NCBI RefSeq assembly: GCF_041262585.1
Contig: NZ_JBGCBZ010000001.1
Coordinates: 496,001-560,000, forward strand
Source of the DNA: JAOEGB01 sp041262585
GTDB taxonomy: Bacteria > Actinomycetota > Actinomycetes > Streptosporangiales > Streptosporangiaceae
DNA: 64,000 bases
Direction of reading: 5' to 3'
Shown here: positions 51,108 to 59,548 of the stretch, in pieces
Layout of the letters: every line of letters starts with the position of its first letter
How positions within the stretch are numbered: position 1 is the stretch's first letter
Made by a program: the position numbers and the translations under genes
The notes under the pieces: model-generated
The model's database searches: none
Told to the model about the DNA's origin: nothing
What the model saw: only the letters and a program-made list of their open reading frames with translations

Positions 51108-52225
51108 CGCGCCAGCTCCGCCTCAACAGCGGCGAGGACGCGCTCGCGGATCTCCCCTACCTCGATCTTCTCGAGGAGCTGGGCGAAGAAGCCGTGGATG
51201 ACCAGGCGGCGGGCCTCGTCGAACGGGATGCCGCGGGCCTGCAGGTAGAAGATGTGCTCGTCGTCGAGACGGCCGGAGGCGGACGCGTGTCCCGCCCCGG
51301 CGACCTCGCCGGTGAGGATCTCCAGGTTCGGCACGGAGTCGGCGCGGGCCCCGTCGGTGAGGATCAGGTTCCGGTTGAGCTCGTAGGTGTCGGTGCCCTC
51401 GGCCTCGGCCCGGATGATCACATCGCCGATCCACACCGCGTGGGCGCCGTCACCCTGCAGCGCGCCCTTGTAGGTCACGTTGCTGCGGCAGTTCGGCACG
51501 GTGTGTTCTACCAGCAGGCGGTGCTCCAGGTGCTGCCCGGCGTCCACGAAGTAGAGGCCGGTCAGGTCGGCGTCGCCGCCGGGCGCCGTGTACGCCACGG
51601 AGGGCGAGAGCCGTACGAGATCGCCGCCGAGGGTGACCACGAAGGACCGGAAGGTCGCGTCCTTGCCGAGCTGGGCGTGGTGGTGCGAGACGTGCACGGC
51701 GTCATCGGCCCAGTCCTGCAGGCTGACGACCTTCAGCGTCGCGCCGTCGCCCACGACGAACTCGACGTTGTCGGCGTAGACCGCGCTGCCGCTGTGGTCC
51801 AGGACCAGCACGGCCTCCGCCAAGGGCTCGACCTTGATCAGGAGGTGGCCGTAGGCCGCCCCACCGCCCGTACCCCGGAGGCTGACCACGGTCGGGCGCG
51901 AGGTGACGGCCTCACGCGGGACCGTGACGACCGTCGCCTTCTCGAACGACGCGTACGCCTGGGCGCTGACCCGGTCGGCAGGCACATAGGCCTTGCCGAG
52001 ACGCGGGTCGTCGCGGCCCACGGTCTCGACGGTGACCTCGGGGGCCGCGTCGACCTCGACCAGGACGTCGCCGGAGGCGGCCGCCGTGCCGTTGTGCAGG
52101 CCCTTGAGGCGGGACAGCGGGGTGAACCGCCACTCCTCCTCGCGGCCGGTCGGCACGGCGAAGTCCTCCACGTCGTACGACGACCTCTCGTGAAGCGTCG
52201 ACAGCGGCTTCGTTGCGAGACCCAT
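51104..52225 (-). CDS. sufD: SufD Fe-S assembly scaffold subunit
   Basis: About 373 residues: EEWRFTPLSRLKGLH near the N-terminus and a beta-helix core with VVSLQDWADDAVHVSHHHAQ and YKGALQGDGAHAVWIGDVII. It ends GHASASGRLDDEHIFYLQAR then GIPFDEARRLVIHGFFA, the SufB/SufD C-terminal signature. ATG 52225 overlaps the sufB stop by one base. It pairs with SufB and SufC. The longer upstream frame only repeats the sufB region and is rejected. Confidence 0.95.
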   Translation of the reverse strand: MGLATKPLSTLHERSSYDVEDFAVPTGREEEWRFTPLSRLKGLHNGTAAASGDVLVEVDAAPEVTVETVGRDDPRLGKAYVPADRVSAQAYASFEKATVVTVPREAVTSRPTVVSLRGTGGGAAYGHLLIKVEPLAEAVLVLDHSGSAVYADNVEFVVGDGATLKVVSLQDWADDAVHVSHHHAQLGKDATFRSFVVTLGGDLVRLSPSVAYTAPGGDADLTGLYFVDAGQHLEHRLLVEHTVPNCRSNVTYKGALQGDGAHAVWIGDVIIRAEAEGTDTYELNRNLILTDGARADSVPNLEILTGEVAGAGHASASGRLDDEHIFYLQARGIPFDEARRLVIHGFFAQLLEKIEVGEIRERVLAAVEAELAR

Positions 52226-53637
52226 CAGCCGACGGCCCCTTCCATCTGCAGCTCGATGAGGCGGTTCAGCTCCAGCGCGTACTCCATCGGGAGCTCGCGG
52301 GCGATCGGCTCGACGAAGCCGCGCACGATCATCGCCATCGCCTCGTCCTCGTTCATGCCGCGGCTCATCAGGTAGAACAGCTGGTCCTCGGACACCTTGG
52401 AGACCGTGGCCTCGTGGCCCATCGAGACGTCGTCCTCGCGGACGTCGACGTACGGGTAGGTGTCGGAGCGGCTGATCTGGTCGACGAGCAGGGCGTCGCA
52501 CTTGACGGTCGAGGCCGAGCCGGCCGCGCCCTCCTCGATCTGGACGAGACCGCGGTAGGACGTCCGGCCGCCGCCACGGGCGACGGACTTGGAGATGATC
52601 GTGGACGAGGTCTTGGGCGCGAGGTGCACCATCTTGGCGCCCGCGTCCTGGTGCTGGCCCTCACCGGCGAAGGCGACCGACAGGGTCTCGCCCTTGGCGT
52701 GCTCGCCCATGAGGTAGACGGCCGGGTACTTCATCGTGACCTTGGAGCCGATGTTGCCGTCGATCCACTCCATGGTCGCGCCCTCGTACGCCACGGCGCG
52801 CTTGGTGACCAGGTTGTAGACGTTGTTCGACCAGTTCTGGATGGTCGTGTAACGGCAGCGGGCGCCCTTCTTCACGATGATCTCGACGACCGCCGAGTGC
52901 AGGGAGTCCGACGAGTAGATCGGCGCGGTGCAGCCCTCGACGTAATGGACGTAGGAGTTCTCGTCCACGATGATCAGGGTCCGCTCGAACTGGCCCATGT
53001 TCTCGGTGTTGATCCGGAAGTAGGCCTGGAGCGGGATCTCGACGTTGACGTTCGGCGGCACGTAGATGAACGAGCCGCCCGACCACACGGCGGTGTTCAG
53101 GGAGGCGAACTTGTTGTCGCCCACCGGGATCACCGAGCCGAAGTACTCCTTGAAGAGCTCCTCGTGCTCCCGCAGACCGGTGTCGGTGTCGACGAAGATG
53201 ACACCCTTCTCCTCAAGGTCCTCACGGATCTTGTGATAGACGACCTCGGACTCGTACTGGGCGGCGACACCCGCGATGAGGCGCTGCTTCTCCGCCTCCG
53301 GGATGCCCAGCTTGTCGTAGGTGCTCTTGATGTCGGCGGGCAACTCGTCCCAGGACGCGGCCTGCTTCTCGGTCGAGCGCACGAAGTACTTGATGTTGTC
53401 GAAGTCGATGCCGGTGAGGTCGGAGCCCCACGTGGGCATGGGCTTCTTCCGGAACAGCCGAAGACCCTTGAGGCGCAGGTCGAGCATCCACTCCGGCTCG
53501 TTCTTGAGCGCGGAGATGTCGCGGACGACCTCTTCGGACAGCCCACGTCGGGCTACGGCCCCGGCCGCGTCCGAGTCGGCCCAGCCGAACTTGTAATTCC
53601 CGAGGCCTTCCAGCTCCGGGCGGTCGGTGACAGTCAC
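52225..53637 (-). CDS. sufB: SufB Fe-S assembly scaffold subunit
   Basis: A 470-residue protein: MLDLRLKGLRLFRKKPMPTW, VHYVEGCTAPIYSSDSLHSA with the conserved Cys, VGRAEIVVK-like strands, TIQNWSNNVYNLVTKRA and HEATVSKVSEDQLFYLMSRG then MNEDEAMAMIVRGFVEPIAR. It is the scaffold on which clusters are built. GTG 53637 overlaps the sufR stop (GTGA at 53634-53637). Confidence 0.97.
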   Translation of the reverse strand: MTVTDRPELEGLGNYKFGWADSDAAGAVARRGLSEEVVRDISALKNEPEWMLDLRLKGLRLFRKKPMPTWGSDLTGIDFDNIKYFVRSTEKQAASWDELPADIKSTYDKLGIPEAEKQRLIAGVAAQYESEVVYHKIREDLEEKGVIFVDTDTGLREHEELFKEYFGSVIPVGDNKFASLNTAVWSGGSFIYVPPNVNVEIPLQAYFRINTENMGQFERTLIIVDENSYVHYVEGCTAPIYSSDSLHSAVVEIIVKKGARCRYTTIQNWSNNVYNLVTKRAVAYEGATMEWIDGNIGSKVTMKYPAVYLMGEHAKGETLSVAFAGEGQHQDAGAKMVHLAPKTSSTIISKSVARGGGRTSYRGLVQIEEGAAGSASTVKCDALLVDQISRSDTYPYVDVREDDVSMGHEATVSKVSEDQLFYLMSRGMNEDEAMAMIVRGFVEPIARELPMEYALELNRLIELQMEGAVG

Positions 53638-54416
53638 CTTCCGGTCTCCTTGCTCGTTGATGTGCTCGATTCATGGGTACGCGCCTGCCTCCCGGCCAGC
53701 GCGTGGGAACTCACATGGGTGGTGCAGACCCCGTCGCCGTTCGCGATGGTGGCCAGTCGTTGCACCGGCGTGCCCAGGAGCTGCGCGAAGGCCTCGGTCT
53801 CCGCCTCGCACAGCTGGGGGAAGGCCGCGGCGACGTGCGCGACCGGGCAGTGGTGCTGGCAGAGCTGTTCGCCGCCCTGCCCCGTCTTGGTCGCCGACGC
53901 GGCGTAGCCCTCTGCGGACAGCGCCTCGGCGAGCACGCGGACCCGCTGGTCGGCGGGCACCTCGCGCATCAGCGTCTCCAGCCTGCTGACCAGGCCGGAC
54001 ACCTGCGCCCGCGCGAACTCCGACACCGCCTCGCCGCCCATCCGCTCGGCCAGGAAGCGCAGGGCGCTGCCGGCCAGGTCGTCGTAGGCGTGGACGAAGG
54101 CGCTGCGGCCCGCGTCGGTGATCGCGAACAGCTTCGCCGGCCTGCCGCGGCCTCGCTGGCCGCGCGGCCGTGCCGTACGGGGCTCGATCATGCCTTCGGC
54201 GAGCAGCGCGTCGAGGTGGCGGCGGACGGCGGCGGGCGTCAGGCCCAGCCGCTCCCCGAGCGCCGCCGCGGTCACCGGGCCGTGCTCCAGGATGAGCCGG
54301 GCCACCCGGGCGCGGGTGCCGCGCTCCGCCGTGATCTGCGCGGACGCGGCTGGGCCGATCTGCGCGGGGGCCTGGGACACCGGGTGCGCAGGGGACAGCG
54401 CGGAGGGCCGCGTCAC
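53634..54416 (-). CDS. sufR: SufR-type Fe-S-sensing repressor of the suf operon
   Basis: A 260-residue winged-helix regulator. The HTH is RVARLILEHGPVTAAALGER then LGLTPAAVRRHLDALLAEGM, and the wing GRGRPAKLFAITDAGR. The Cys cluster GEQLCQHHCPVAHVAAAFPQ, then LCEAE and GVCTTH, is expected to hold a 4Fe-4S cluster. GTG 54416 is preceded by GAGGAG six bases away; earlier codons are unconserved. It is the first gene of the operon and probably represses it when clusters are plentiful. Confidence 0.92.
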   Translation of the reverse strand: MTRPSALSPAHPVSQAPAQIGPAASAQITAERGTRARVARLILEHGPVTAAALGERLGLTPAAVRRHLDALLAEGMIEPRTARPRGQRGRGRPAKLFAITDAGRSAFVHAYDDLAGSALRFLAERMGGEAVSEFARAQVSGLVSRLETLMREVPADQRVRVLAEALSAEGYAASATKTGQGGEQLCQHHCPVAHVAAAFPQLCEAETEAFAQLLGTPVQRLATIANGDGVCTTHVSSHALAGRQARTHESSTSTSKETGR

Positions 54417-54455
54417 GGCGGTCTCCTCGGCGTTCGTCTTACCCGGCACGTATTT

Positions 54456-54470
54456 CACAACATCAGTGTG
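54456..54470. promoter_or_regulatory. Candidate SufR operator upstream of sufR
   Basis: CACA-N7-TGTG (54456-54470) is an inverted repeat 40-54 bases before the sufR GTG. On the minus strand it reads ACACT-N5-TGTGA. The plus strand also has CAAC-N6-GTGC, close to the CAAC-N6-GTTG pattern described for SufR-type regulators. An autoregulatory site is the likely role. Confidence 0.5.
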
Positions 54471-54530
54471 CCGTAATTCCTTCCCGCACGACAAACCCAA
54501 GGCACGATCCAAGTGAATGCAATTTCTCAC

Positions 54531-54549
54531 GCAGGTAAGCCTTACCTAA
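54531..54549. promoter_or_regulatory. Candidate iron box (IdeR/DmdR type) upstream of the suf operon
   Basis: On the minus strand TTAGGTAAGGCTTACCTGC matches the DtxR/IdeR consensus (TTAGGTTAGGCTAACCTAA) at 15 of 19 positions, with GGTAAG and CTTACC as a near-dyad. It is about 115 bases upstream of sufR. It suggests iron control of Fe-S assembly in addition to SufR. Confidence 0.55.
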
Positions 54550-54693
54550 CCTGGGACGATGTCCTCGCGGCAGGCTTTAGCGATCATGTACGGCGGGCAC
54601 GGTCGAGCGGCCGGTCCGGGCGTGAACGGAGACTATCGCCCACCGGCCCGGCCCGCAGGCCGGGGCCACCGCTCCGCGGCCCGTGGCGGACGG

Positions 54694-55467
54694 CTACCGC
54701 CCGGTCGCCTGCCACACGGCGAAGGACGCGCCCTGCGGGTCCGCGAGGATCGCGAAGCGCCCTATCGGGATGTCCTTCGGAGGGAGGAGAACCCTGCCCC
54801 CGTGCCTCTGGATGCCGTCCACGGCTTCGTCGCAGTCGGCGACCCCGAAGTAGACCAGCCAGTGCGGAGGCACCTCAGGCGGGTACAGATCCCCCATGGG
54901 CATCATCCCGGCGATGGAGCGGCCGTCCACCTGGAACTCGGTGTACGGCATGGGGCCGCCCTCGTGGGTCTGGGACTCCCAGCCGAACACCCGCGAGTAG
55001 AACGCCTTGGCGGCCTCGACGTCACGGGTGGCGAGCTCGTTCCAGGTCAGCGTGCCGGGTTCGTTGACCAGTTCGGCGCCCTTGTGGTTGCCGGGCCGCC
55101 ACGCGCCGAAGAAGGCGCCGGCCGGGTCCTGGAAGACGCCCAGCCAGCCCTCCTCGAAGACCTGCATGGGCCCCATCACCACGGTGCCCCCGGCCTCCCG
55201 GACGGACTCGGCGGTCCTCTCGATGTCATCGGTGGCGATGTATGTGTTCCACACGGCGGGCATGCCGTCGACGAACGTGGGCCCGACGCCCGCGACCCTC
55301 TTGCCCCTCAGGCGGAACTGCCCGTAGCCACCGGCCTCCGGGCGCGGGTCGATCCCGGCCTCCCAGCCGAAGACCTCCCCGTAGAACGCGGTCGCGGCGG
55401 TGACATCGGTGGTCGACAGATCCACCCAGCAGGGCACGCCGGGCTGATACTCGGTCGTCTCGGTCAT
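54694..55467 (-). CDS. VOC-superfamily protein (two glyoxalase-like domains)
   Basis: A 257-residue protein with two VOC modules. The first (VPCWVDLSTTDVTAATAFYG then EVFGWEAG, WNTYIATDDIERTAESV and GGTVVMGP) spans residues 8-118; the second (LTWNELATRDVEAAKAFYSR, VFGWES and HWLVYFGVADCDEAVDGI) spans 130-255. ATG 55467 follows GGGAGG six bases away. Members are 27-kDa antigen-like or bleomycin-resistance-fold proteins, often small-molecule binders or dioxygenases. No function is claimed. Confidence 0.9.
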   Translation of the reverse strand: MTETTEYQPGVPCWVDLSTTDVTAATAFYGEVFGWEAGIDPRPEAGGYGQFRLRGKRVAGVGPTFVDGMPAVWNTYIATDDIERTAESVREAGGTVVMGPMQVFEEGWLGVFQDPAGAFFGAWRPGNHKGAELVNEPGTLTWNELATRDVEAAKAFYSRVFGWESQTHEGGPMPYTEFQVDGRSIAGMMPMGDLYPPEVPPHWLVYFGVADCDEAVDGIQRHGGRVLLPPKDIPIGRFAILADPQGASFAVWQATGR

Positions 55468-55750
55468 CTCGACCTCCCCCGGTCTGTGACACCGTTCATT
55501 GACACCGTACGTATCGAGACGTATCGAGCGATTCACGGCATGGCGAGGCATGGGACGCATCGGCCCGATCGAACTCAACCATTTCCAGATCCACCCCAAT
55601 CGTTTACCCGTCCTTCCGCCCGCTCGGCAGGCATCCGCCGTCCAGACCGGCCGGTTCGCTCCCTAGACTCAAGTGAATCGACGACCAGCGGGGCGACGCG
55701 TCTGCCATGCCGCCCTGGCGGTCCTGCCTGGCTGAGGGGAGGCCGGTGAC

Positions 55751-56734
55751 GTGCGGGCGGGTGACAACGCCTCAAGTAGGGCCTCAAGTAGGGCCGCGGG
55801 TAACGATGCCTCGGCCGGCGGGGCCTCAGGCGGGGCGGCCGTCGAGATCCGGGGACTGGTCAAGCGGTACGGGCGGACCACCGCGGTCGACGGCCTGACC
55901 CTGACCTGCGGCAGGGGCGAGGTCACGGCGATCCTCGGGCCGAACGGCGCGGGGAAGACCTCCACCGTCGAGATCTGCGAGGGATTCCGCACGCCCGACG
56001 CCGGAACCGTCCGCGTCCTGGGCATGGATCCGGCCGACCCCGCCCTGAAGCCGCGCCTCGGCGTGATGTTGCAGGCGGGGGGAGTGCCGCCCGCCGCCCG
56101 CGCCGGCGAATGGCTGCGCGTGGTCTCGCGTTTCTACGCGCATCCCCTCGACCCGGACGCGCTGCTCGACCTCCTCGGCCTCAGCGGCCACGCCCGCACG
56201 CCGTACCGGCGCCTGTCTGGAGGGCAGCAGCAGCGCCTGTCGCTGGCGGCGGCCGTCATCGGGCGGCCCGAGCTGGTCTTCCTCGACGAGCCGACCGCCG
56301 GGCTCGACCCTCAAGCCAGGCACGCCTGCTGGGACGTGGTCACCGGGCTCCGCGAGGCGGGCGTCTCCGTGGTGCTGACGACCCACCACATGGACGAGGC
56401 CGAGAAGCTCTCCGACCTCGTCGTGGTCATCGACCACGGCCGGGTGGTCGCGGAGGGGTCGCCGCAGGAGCTGACCGGCGCCGAGCGCCAGCTCCGCTTC
56501 CGGGCCCGTCCGGGCCTCAACCTCGACGAGCTGCTCGGCGCGCTCCCTCCCGGCAGCGCCGCCAAGGAGTCTCCGTCGGGGCACTACATCATCGAGGGGC
56601 AGGTCGGCCCCCAGCTGCTGGCCACGGTCACCGCGTGGTGCGCCACCGAGGGCGTCACCACCGAGGACCTGAGCATCGAGCGCCGCACGCTGGAGGACGT
56701 CTTCCTGGAACTCACCGGCAGGGAGCTCCGATGA
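55751..56734 (+). CDS. ABC transporter ATP-binding protein
   Basis: A 327-residue ATPase: Walker A LGPNGAGKTSTVEICEGF, Q-loop LGVMLQAGGVPPAAR, signature LSGGQQQRLSLAAAVIG, Walker B LVFLDEPTAGLD and H-loop LTTHHMDEAE. A 25-residue low-complexity N-terminus (ASSRASSRAAGNDASAGGAS) includes an in-frame duplication of CTCAAGTAGGGC. GTG 55751 is preceded by GGAGG. The C-terminal domain (TLEDVFLELTGRELR) is of the DrrA type. It pairs with the permease 57 bases downstream; TAGACT near 55664 may be a -10 element. Confidence 0.92.
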   Translation: MRAGDNASSRASSRAAGNDASAGGASGGAAVEIRGLVKRYGRTTAVDGLTLTCGRGEVTAILGPNGAGKTSTVEICEGFRTPDAGTVRVLGMDPADPALKPRLGVMLQAGGVPPAARAGEWLRVVSRFYAHPLDPDALLDLLGLSGHARTPYRRLSGGQQQRLSLAAAVIGRPELVFLDEPTAGLDPQARHACWDVVTGLREAGVSVVLTTHHMDEAEKLSDLVVVIDHGRVVAEGSPQELTGAERQLRFRARPGLNLDELLGALPPGSAAKESPSGHYIIEGQVGPQLLATVTAWCATEGVTTEDLSIERRTLEDVFLELTGRELR

Positions 56735-56791
56735 GCCCCGACGAGCACCTGATGAGCACCTGATGAGCCCCGACGAACTCTGGACGCCGTG

Positions 56792-57556
56792 ATGACGACG
56801 CTCGACTTCACCCCGAGACCGGGGGCGGCGCCGCTCCCCCGGATGGTCCTCGCGCAGGCGGGCGCCGAGGTGCGCGCCATGCTCCGGAACGGCGAGCAGC
56901 TGCTGCTCACGATGATCATCCCAATCCTGCTGCTGGTCGGGTTCTCCCAGGCTCCGCTGATCGACGTCGGCGGGTCCCGGATCGGCTTCGTCACCCCCGG
57001 CATCCTGTCGCTCGCCGTCATGTCGACCGCGTTCACCGGGCAGGCCATCGCCACCGGCTTCGAGCGGCGGTACGGCGTGCTCAAGCGGCTGGGCGCCACT
57101 CCCCTGTCGCGGGCGGGGCTCCTGCTCGCCAAGACGGCGGCCGTCGTCGCGGTCGAGCTGGTGCAGGTCGTGGTGATCGGCGCGGTGGCCCTGGCGCTCG
57201 GCTGGTCGCCCCACGGCAATCCCCTCTGGGTCGTGCTGCTGATTCTGCTCGGCACGGCGGCCTTCAGCGGGATCGGCCTGCTCATGGCGGGGACGCTCCG
57301 GGCGGAGGCCACCCTCGCGGGGGCCAACCTGGTCTACCTCGTGCTGCTCGGGCTGGGCGGCGTGGTCTTCCCGCTGACCAAGTTCCCCGCGGCCGTGCAG
57401 CCGGTCCTCGGGCTGCTGCCGATCACGGCGCTCACCGACGGCATGCGGTCGGTGCTCGCGGCGGGGGCCGGGTTCCCGGGCGGCCAGCTTCTCGTGCTGG
57501 CCTGCTGGGCGGTCGTCACCCTGGGCGTCGCCTCCCGGACCTTCCGCTGGGAGTAA
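56792..57556 (+). CDS. ABC-2 type permease
   Basis: About 254 residues with six hydrophobic segments: LLLTMIIPILLLVGFSQAPL, GFVTPGILSLAVMSTAFTGQ, then ERRYGVLKRLGATPLSRAGL and LLAKTAAVVAVELVQVVVIG, a typical ABC-2 layout, and a C-terminal GLLPITALTDGMRSVLAAG. It is the membrane partner of the upstream ATPase. GTG 56789 directly before ATG 56792 is an equal alternative. The 55-base junction with the ATPase gene contains a short TGATGAGC-type direct duplication (56733-56778). It is a probable drug or lipid exporter; substrate unknown. Confidence 0.9.
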   Translation: MTTLDFTPRPGAAPLPRMVLAQAGAEVRAMLRNGEQLLLTMIIPILLLVGFSQAPLIDVGGSRIGFVTPGILSLAVMSTAFTGQAIATGFERRYGVLKRLGATPLSRAGLLLAKTAAVVAVELVQVVVIGAVALALGWSPHGNPLWVVLLILLGTAAFSGIGLLMAGTLRAEATLAGANLVYLVLLGLGGVVFPLTKFPAAVQPVLGLLPITALTDGMRSVLAAGAGFPGGQLLVLACWAVVTLGVASRTFRWE

Positions 57557-57560
57557 CCGC

Positions 57561-57683
57561 GTGATCATGCACGCCTTCCCGTGCATGGGCGCCGACCAGC
57601 CCCAACGCCAGCCGTGATCATGCACAGGTTCCCGCGCGCGGCAGATGACCTCGTCCGACGCCGACCGTGATCATGCAAGGGCG
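57561..57683. repeat. Intergenic repeat cluster C, GTGATCATGCAC family (3 copies)
   Basis: Three same-orientation copies between the ABC-2 permease and the EamA gene: 57561-57584 (GTGATCATGCAC, GCC, TTCCCGTGC), 57614-57637 (GTGATCATGCAC, AGG, TTCCCGCGC) and 57667-57683 (GTGATCATGCAAGGGCG). Spacing is exactly 53 bp between copies, so this is a tandem arrangement. A potential GTG start at 57667 lies inside the last copy and is not believed. Confidence 0.88.
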
Positions 57684-57765
57684 TCCGTCGTGCCCGTACG
57701 GCTCTGGCATAGTGCTTTTGCCCGGTAATGGAATGATTGACCCCTTCGTAATTGGAGCCGTGCGC

Positions 57766-58686
57766 ATGACCGCTGAAATCCTGTCCGGGGCCGCCGAGCC
57801 GTACAGGATCAGGCCGGGAAAGGCGATGCGCGCGGCGTCGGACGCGGTCCCCCCGTCCGGGCTGGTGCTGCTGGCCATCCTGTCGGTGCAGGTCGGGGCC
57901 GGTCTGGCCAAGCACCTGTTCGCGCAGCTCCCGCCGAGCGCGGTGGTCTTCCTCCGGATCACCACGGGGGCGCTCATCCTCGTGGCCGTCGCCCGGCCCA
58001 AGGTGCGCGGCCTGACCCGGCGGGACCTCGCCGTCGGCATCGGCTTCGGGCTGAGCCTGGGCCTGATGAACTGGTCGTTCTACGAGGCGCTCACGCGGCT
58101 GCCCATCGGGATCGCGGTGGCCATCGAGTTCATCGGGCCGCTCACCGTGGCGGTGGCCGCCTCCCACCGTCGGCGCGACCTGCTCTGGGTCGCGCTTGCC
58201 GCCGCTGGAGTGCTCCTGATCGCGCCATGGGGTCAGGGCGGCGCGGGTCAGGGCGGCGCGGCGATCTGGACCGGCATCGGGTTCGCGGCGTTCGCCGGCG
58301 TCTGCTGGGCGGCCTACATCCTTCTGGCGGCCGCCACGGGGGCGCGCTTCCCCGGCGCCAGCGGGCTCTCCTTCGCGATGATCGTGGCCACGATCCTCAT
58401 CACGCCCGTCGGGGTCGTCTCCGGCGGAGCCGCCCTGCTCCAGCCCGAGATCCTGCTGCTGGGCGCGGGTGTGGGGCTGTTGTCGTCGGTCATTCCGTAC
58501 TCGCTGGAGCTGGAGGCCCTGCGCCGGATGCCCAAGCGCGTCTTCGGCGTCCTCATGAGCCTGGAGCCGGCCGTCGCCGCGCTCGTCGGCCTCTTCGTCC
58601 TCGGCGAGGTGCTGCGGGTGCGCGAATGGACGGCGATCGGCTGCGTCGTCATCGCCTCGATCGGGGCAACCCGCTCGGAAGGGTGA
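57766..58686 (+). CDS. EamA/RhtA-family exporter
   Basis: A 306-residue transporter with ten membrane helices in two EamA repeats. It starts VLLAILSVQVGAGLAKHLFA, has FLRITTGALILVAVARPKVR, then NWSFYEALTRLPIGIAVAIE, and ends SLEPAVAALVGLFVLGEVLR. The pattern resembles the RhtA threonine/homoserine exporter family. ATG 57766 is preceded by GGAG eight bases away; GTG 57667, in the repeat, is rejected. A CATAGT element lies near 57708. Confidence 0.9.
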   Translation: MTAEILSGAAEPYRIRPGKAMRAASDAVPPSGLVLLAILSVQVGAGLAKHLFAQLPPSAVVFLRITTGALILVAVARPKVRGLTRRDLAVGIGFGLSLGLMNWSFYEALTRLPIGIAVAIEFIGPLTVAVAASHRRRDLLWVALAAAGVLLIAPWGQGGAGQGGAAIWTGIGFAAFAGVCWAAYILLAAATGARFPGASGLSFAMIVATILITPVGVVSGGAALLQPEILLLGAGVGLLSSVIPYSLELEALRRMPKRVFGVLMSLEPAVAALVGLFVLGEVLRVREWTAIGCVVIASIGATRSEG

Positions 58687-58719
58687 CGCACAGCGCCCTG
58701 ACCGGGGCCTAAGCGGGCC

Positions 58720-59397
58720 CTAAGCGGGGCCGCTGGACCAGATGCCCCGCATGTGCTCGATGTGGTGGGTCATGATCCGTTCGGCGGCCTGGCCGTCGCC
58801 GCGGACCAGGGCGTCGAGGACCTCGACGTGCTCGCGGGCCGCGTCCGCCAGCAGCCCCCGGTCGGCGAGCCCCTTCAGGCCGTAGAGCCGGGCCCGGCCG
58901 CGCAGGGCCCGGATCACCTCGACGAGGTGCGCGTTGCCCGAGAGCGCCAGCAACTCCAGATGAAACCGCAGGTCGGCGTTGACATAGCCCAGAAGGTCCG
59001 TACGGCGGGCCGTGGCGACGATCTCCTGCGCCAGTGGCCGTAACTCCTGGAAGTCCGGCACGCGGCCGCTGTCGGCCAGCCGGGCCACGGTCGGCACCTC
59101 GATCAGCCGCCGGAGCTCGGTGATCTCCGCCAGATCGCGCTCGGACATCACGCTCACCCGGAAGCCCTTGTTGCGCACGGCCTCCACAAGGCCCTCCTTG
59201 GCGAGGTCGAGCATCGCCTCGCGCACCGGCGTGGCCGAGACGCCGAACTGGGCGGCCAGCACGGGGGCCGAGTAGACCACCCCCGGCCGCATCTCCCCCG
59301 CCACGAGGGCGCTGCGCAGCGCCTGGGCCACCTGTTCGCGCAGACTCTGCCGCTCTCCGACTGCGGGCAGGCCGAGGCCCTCCGGTCCCGTCCCCAT
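58720..59397 (-). CDS. GntR-family regulator with FCD domain (FadR subfamily)
   Basis: A 225-residue regulator. The N-terminal winged helix is SLREQVAQALRSALVAGEMR, then QFGVSATPVREAMLDLAKEG. The C-terminal FCD domain has NADLRFHLELLALSGNAHL with the likely metal-binding Asp and His, EHVEVLDALVRGDG and MTHHIEHMRG, consistent with a metal- or acid-binding pocket. ATG 59397 has GGGAGGAG upstream. It is divergent from ctaA. The effector is unknown. Confidence 0.93.
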   Translation of the reverse strand: MGTGPEGLGLPAVGERQSLREQVAQALRSALVAGEMRPGVVYSAPVLAAQFGVSATPVREAMLDLAKEGLVEAVRNKGFRVSVMSERDLAEITELRRLIEVPTVARLADSGRVPDFQELRPLAQEIVATARRTDLLGYVNADLRFHLELLALSGNAHLVEVIRALRGRARLYGLKGLADRGLLADAAREHVEVLDALVRGDGQAAERIMTHHIEHMRGIWSSGPA

Positions 59398-59434
59398 GAC
59401 TCTCCTCCCGATGCCCCCGCCCGGCGATCGTACC

Positions 59435-59449
59435 GTTCCGCGCAGAAAC
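59435..59449. promoter_or_regulatory. Candidate GntR operator in the GntR/ctaA intergenic region
   Basis: GTTCCGCGCAGAAAC is an imperfect dyad (GTT-n-C-n-GCGC-n-G-n-AAC), flanked by GATCGT (59426-59431) and ACGATC (59448-59453), which form a second, offset inverted repeat. A -10-like TACGAT on the minus strand lies close by. It is a candidate autoregulation site for the GntR protein. Confidence 0.3.
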
Positions 59450-59548
59450 GATCACACTGTCCGCGGTTCAAGCCGAAAGCGGGCCGAACGCGGGCTGAAT
59501 CGGGGCCGCAACGGGCCGGACACGGGGGCGCTCGTTGCGCCACCTACC

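Noticed and set aside
57667..57765. GTG 57667 as the start of the EamA gene
   Set aside because: It lies inside a repeat copy; ATG 57766 has a suitable GGAG upstream and begins just before the first helix.
58704..58719. GGGCC-N6-GGCCC hairpin between EamA and GntR genes
   Set aside because: Short stem that overlaps the GntR stop codon region; too weak to call as a terminator.
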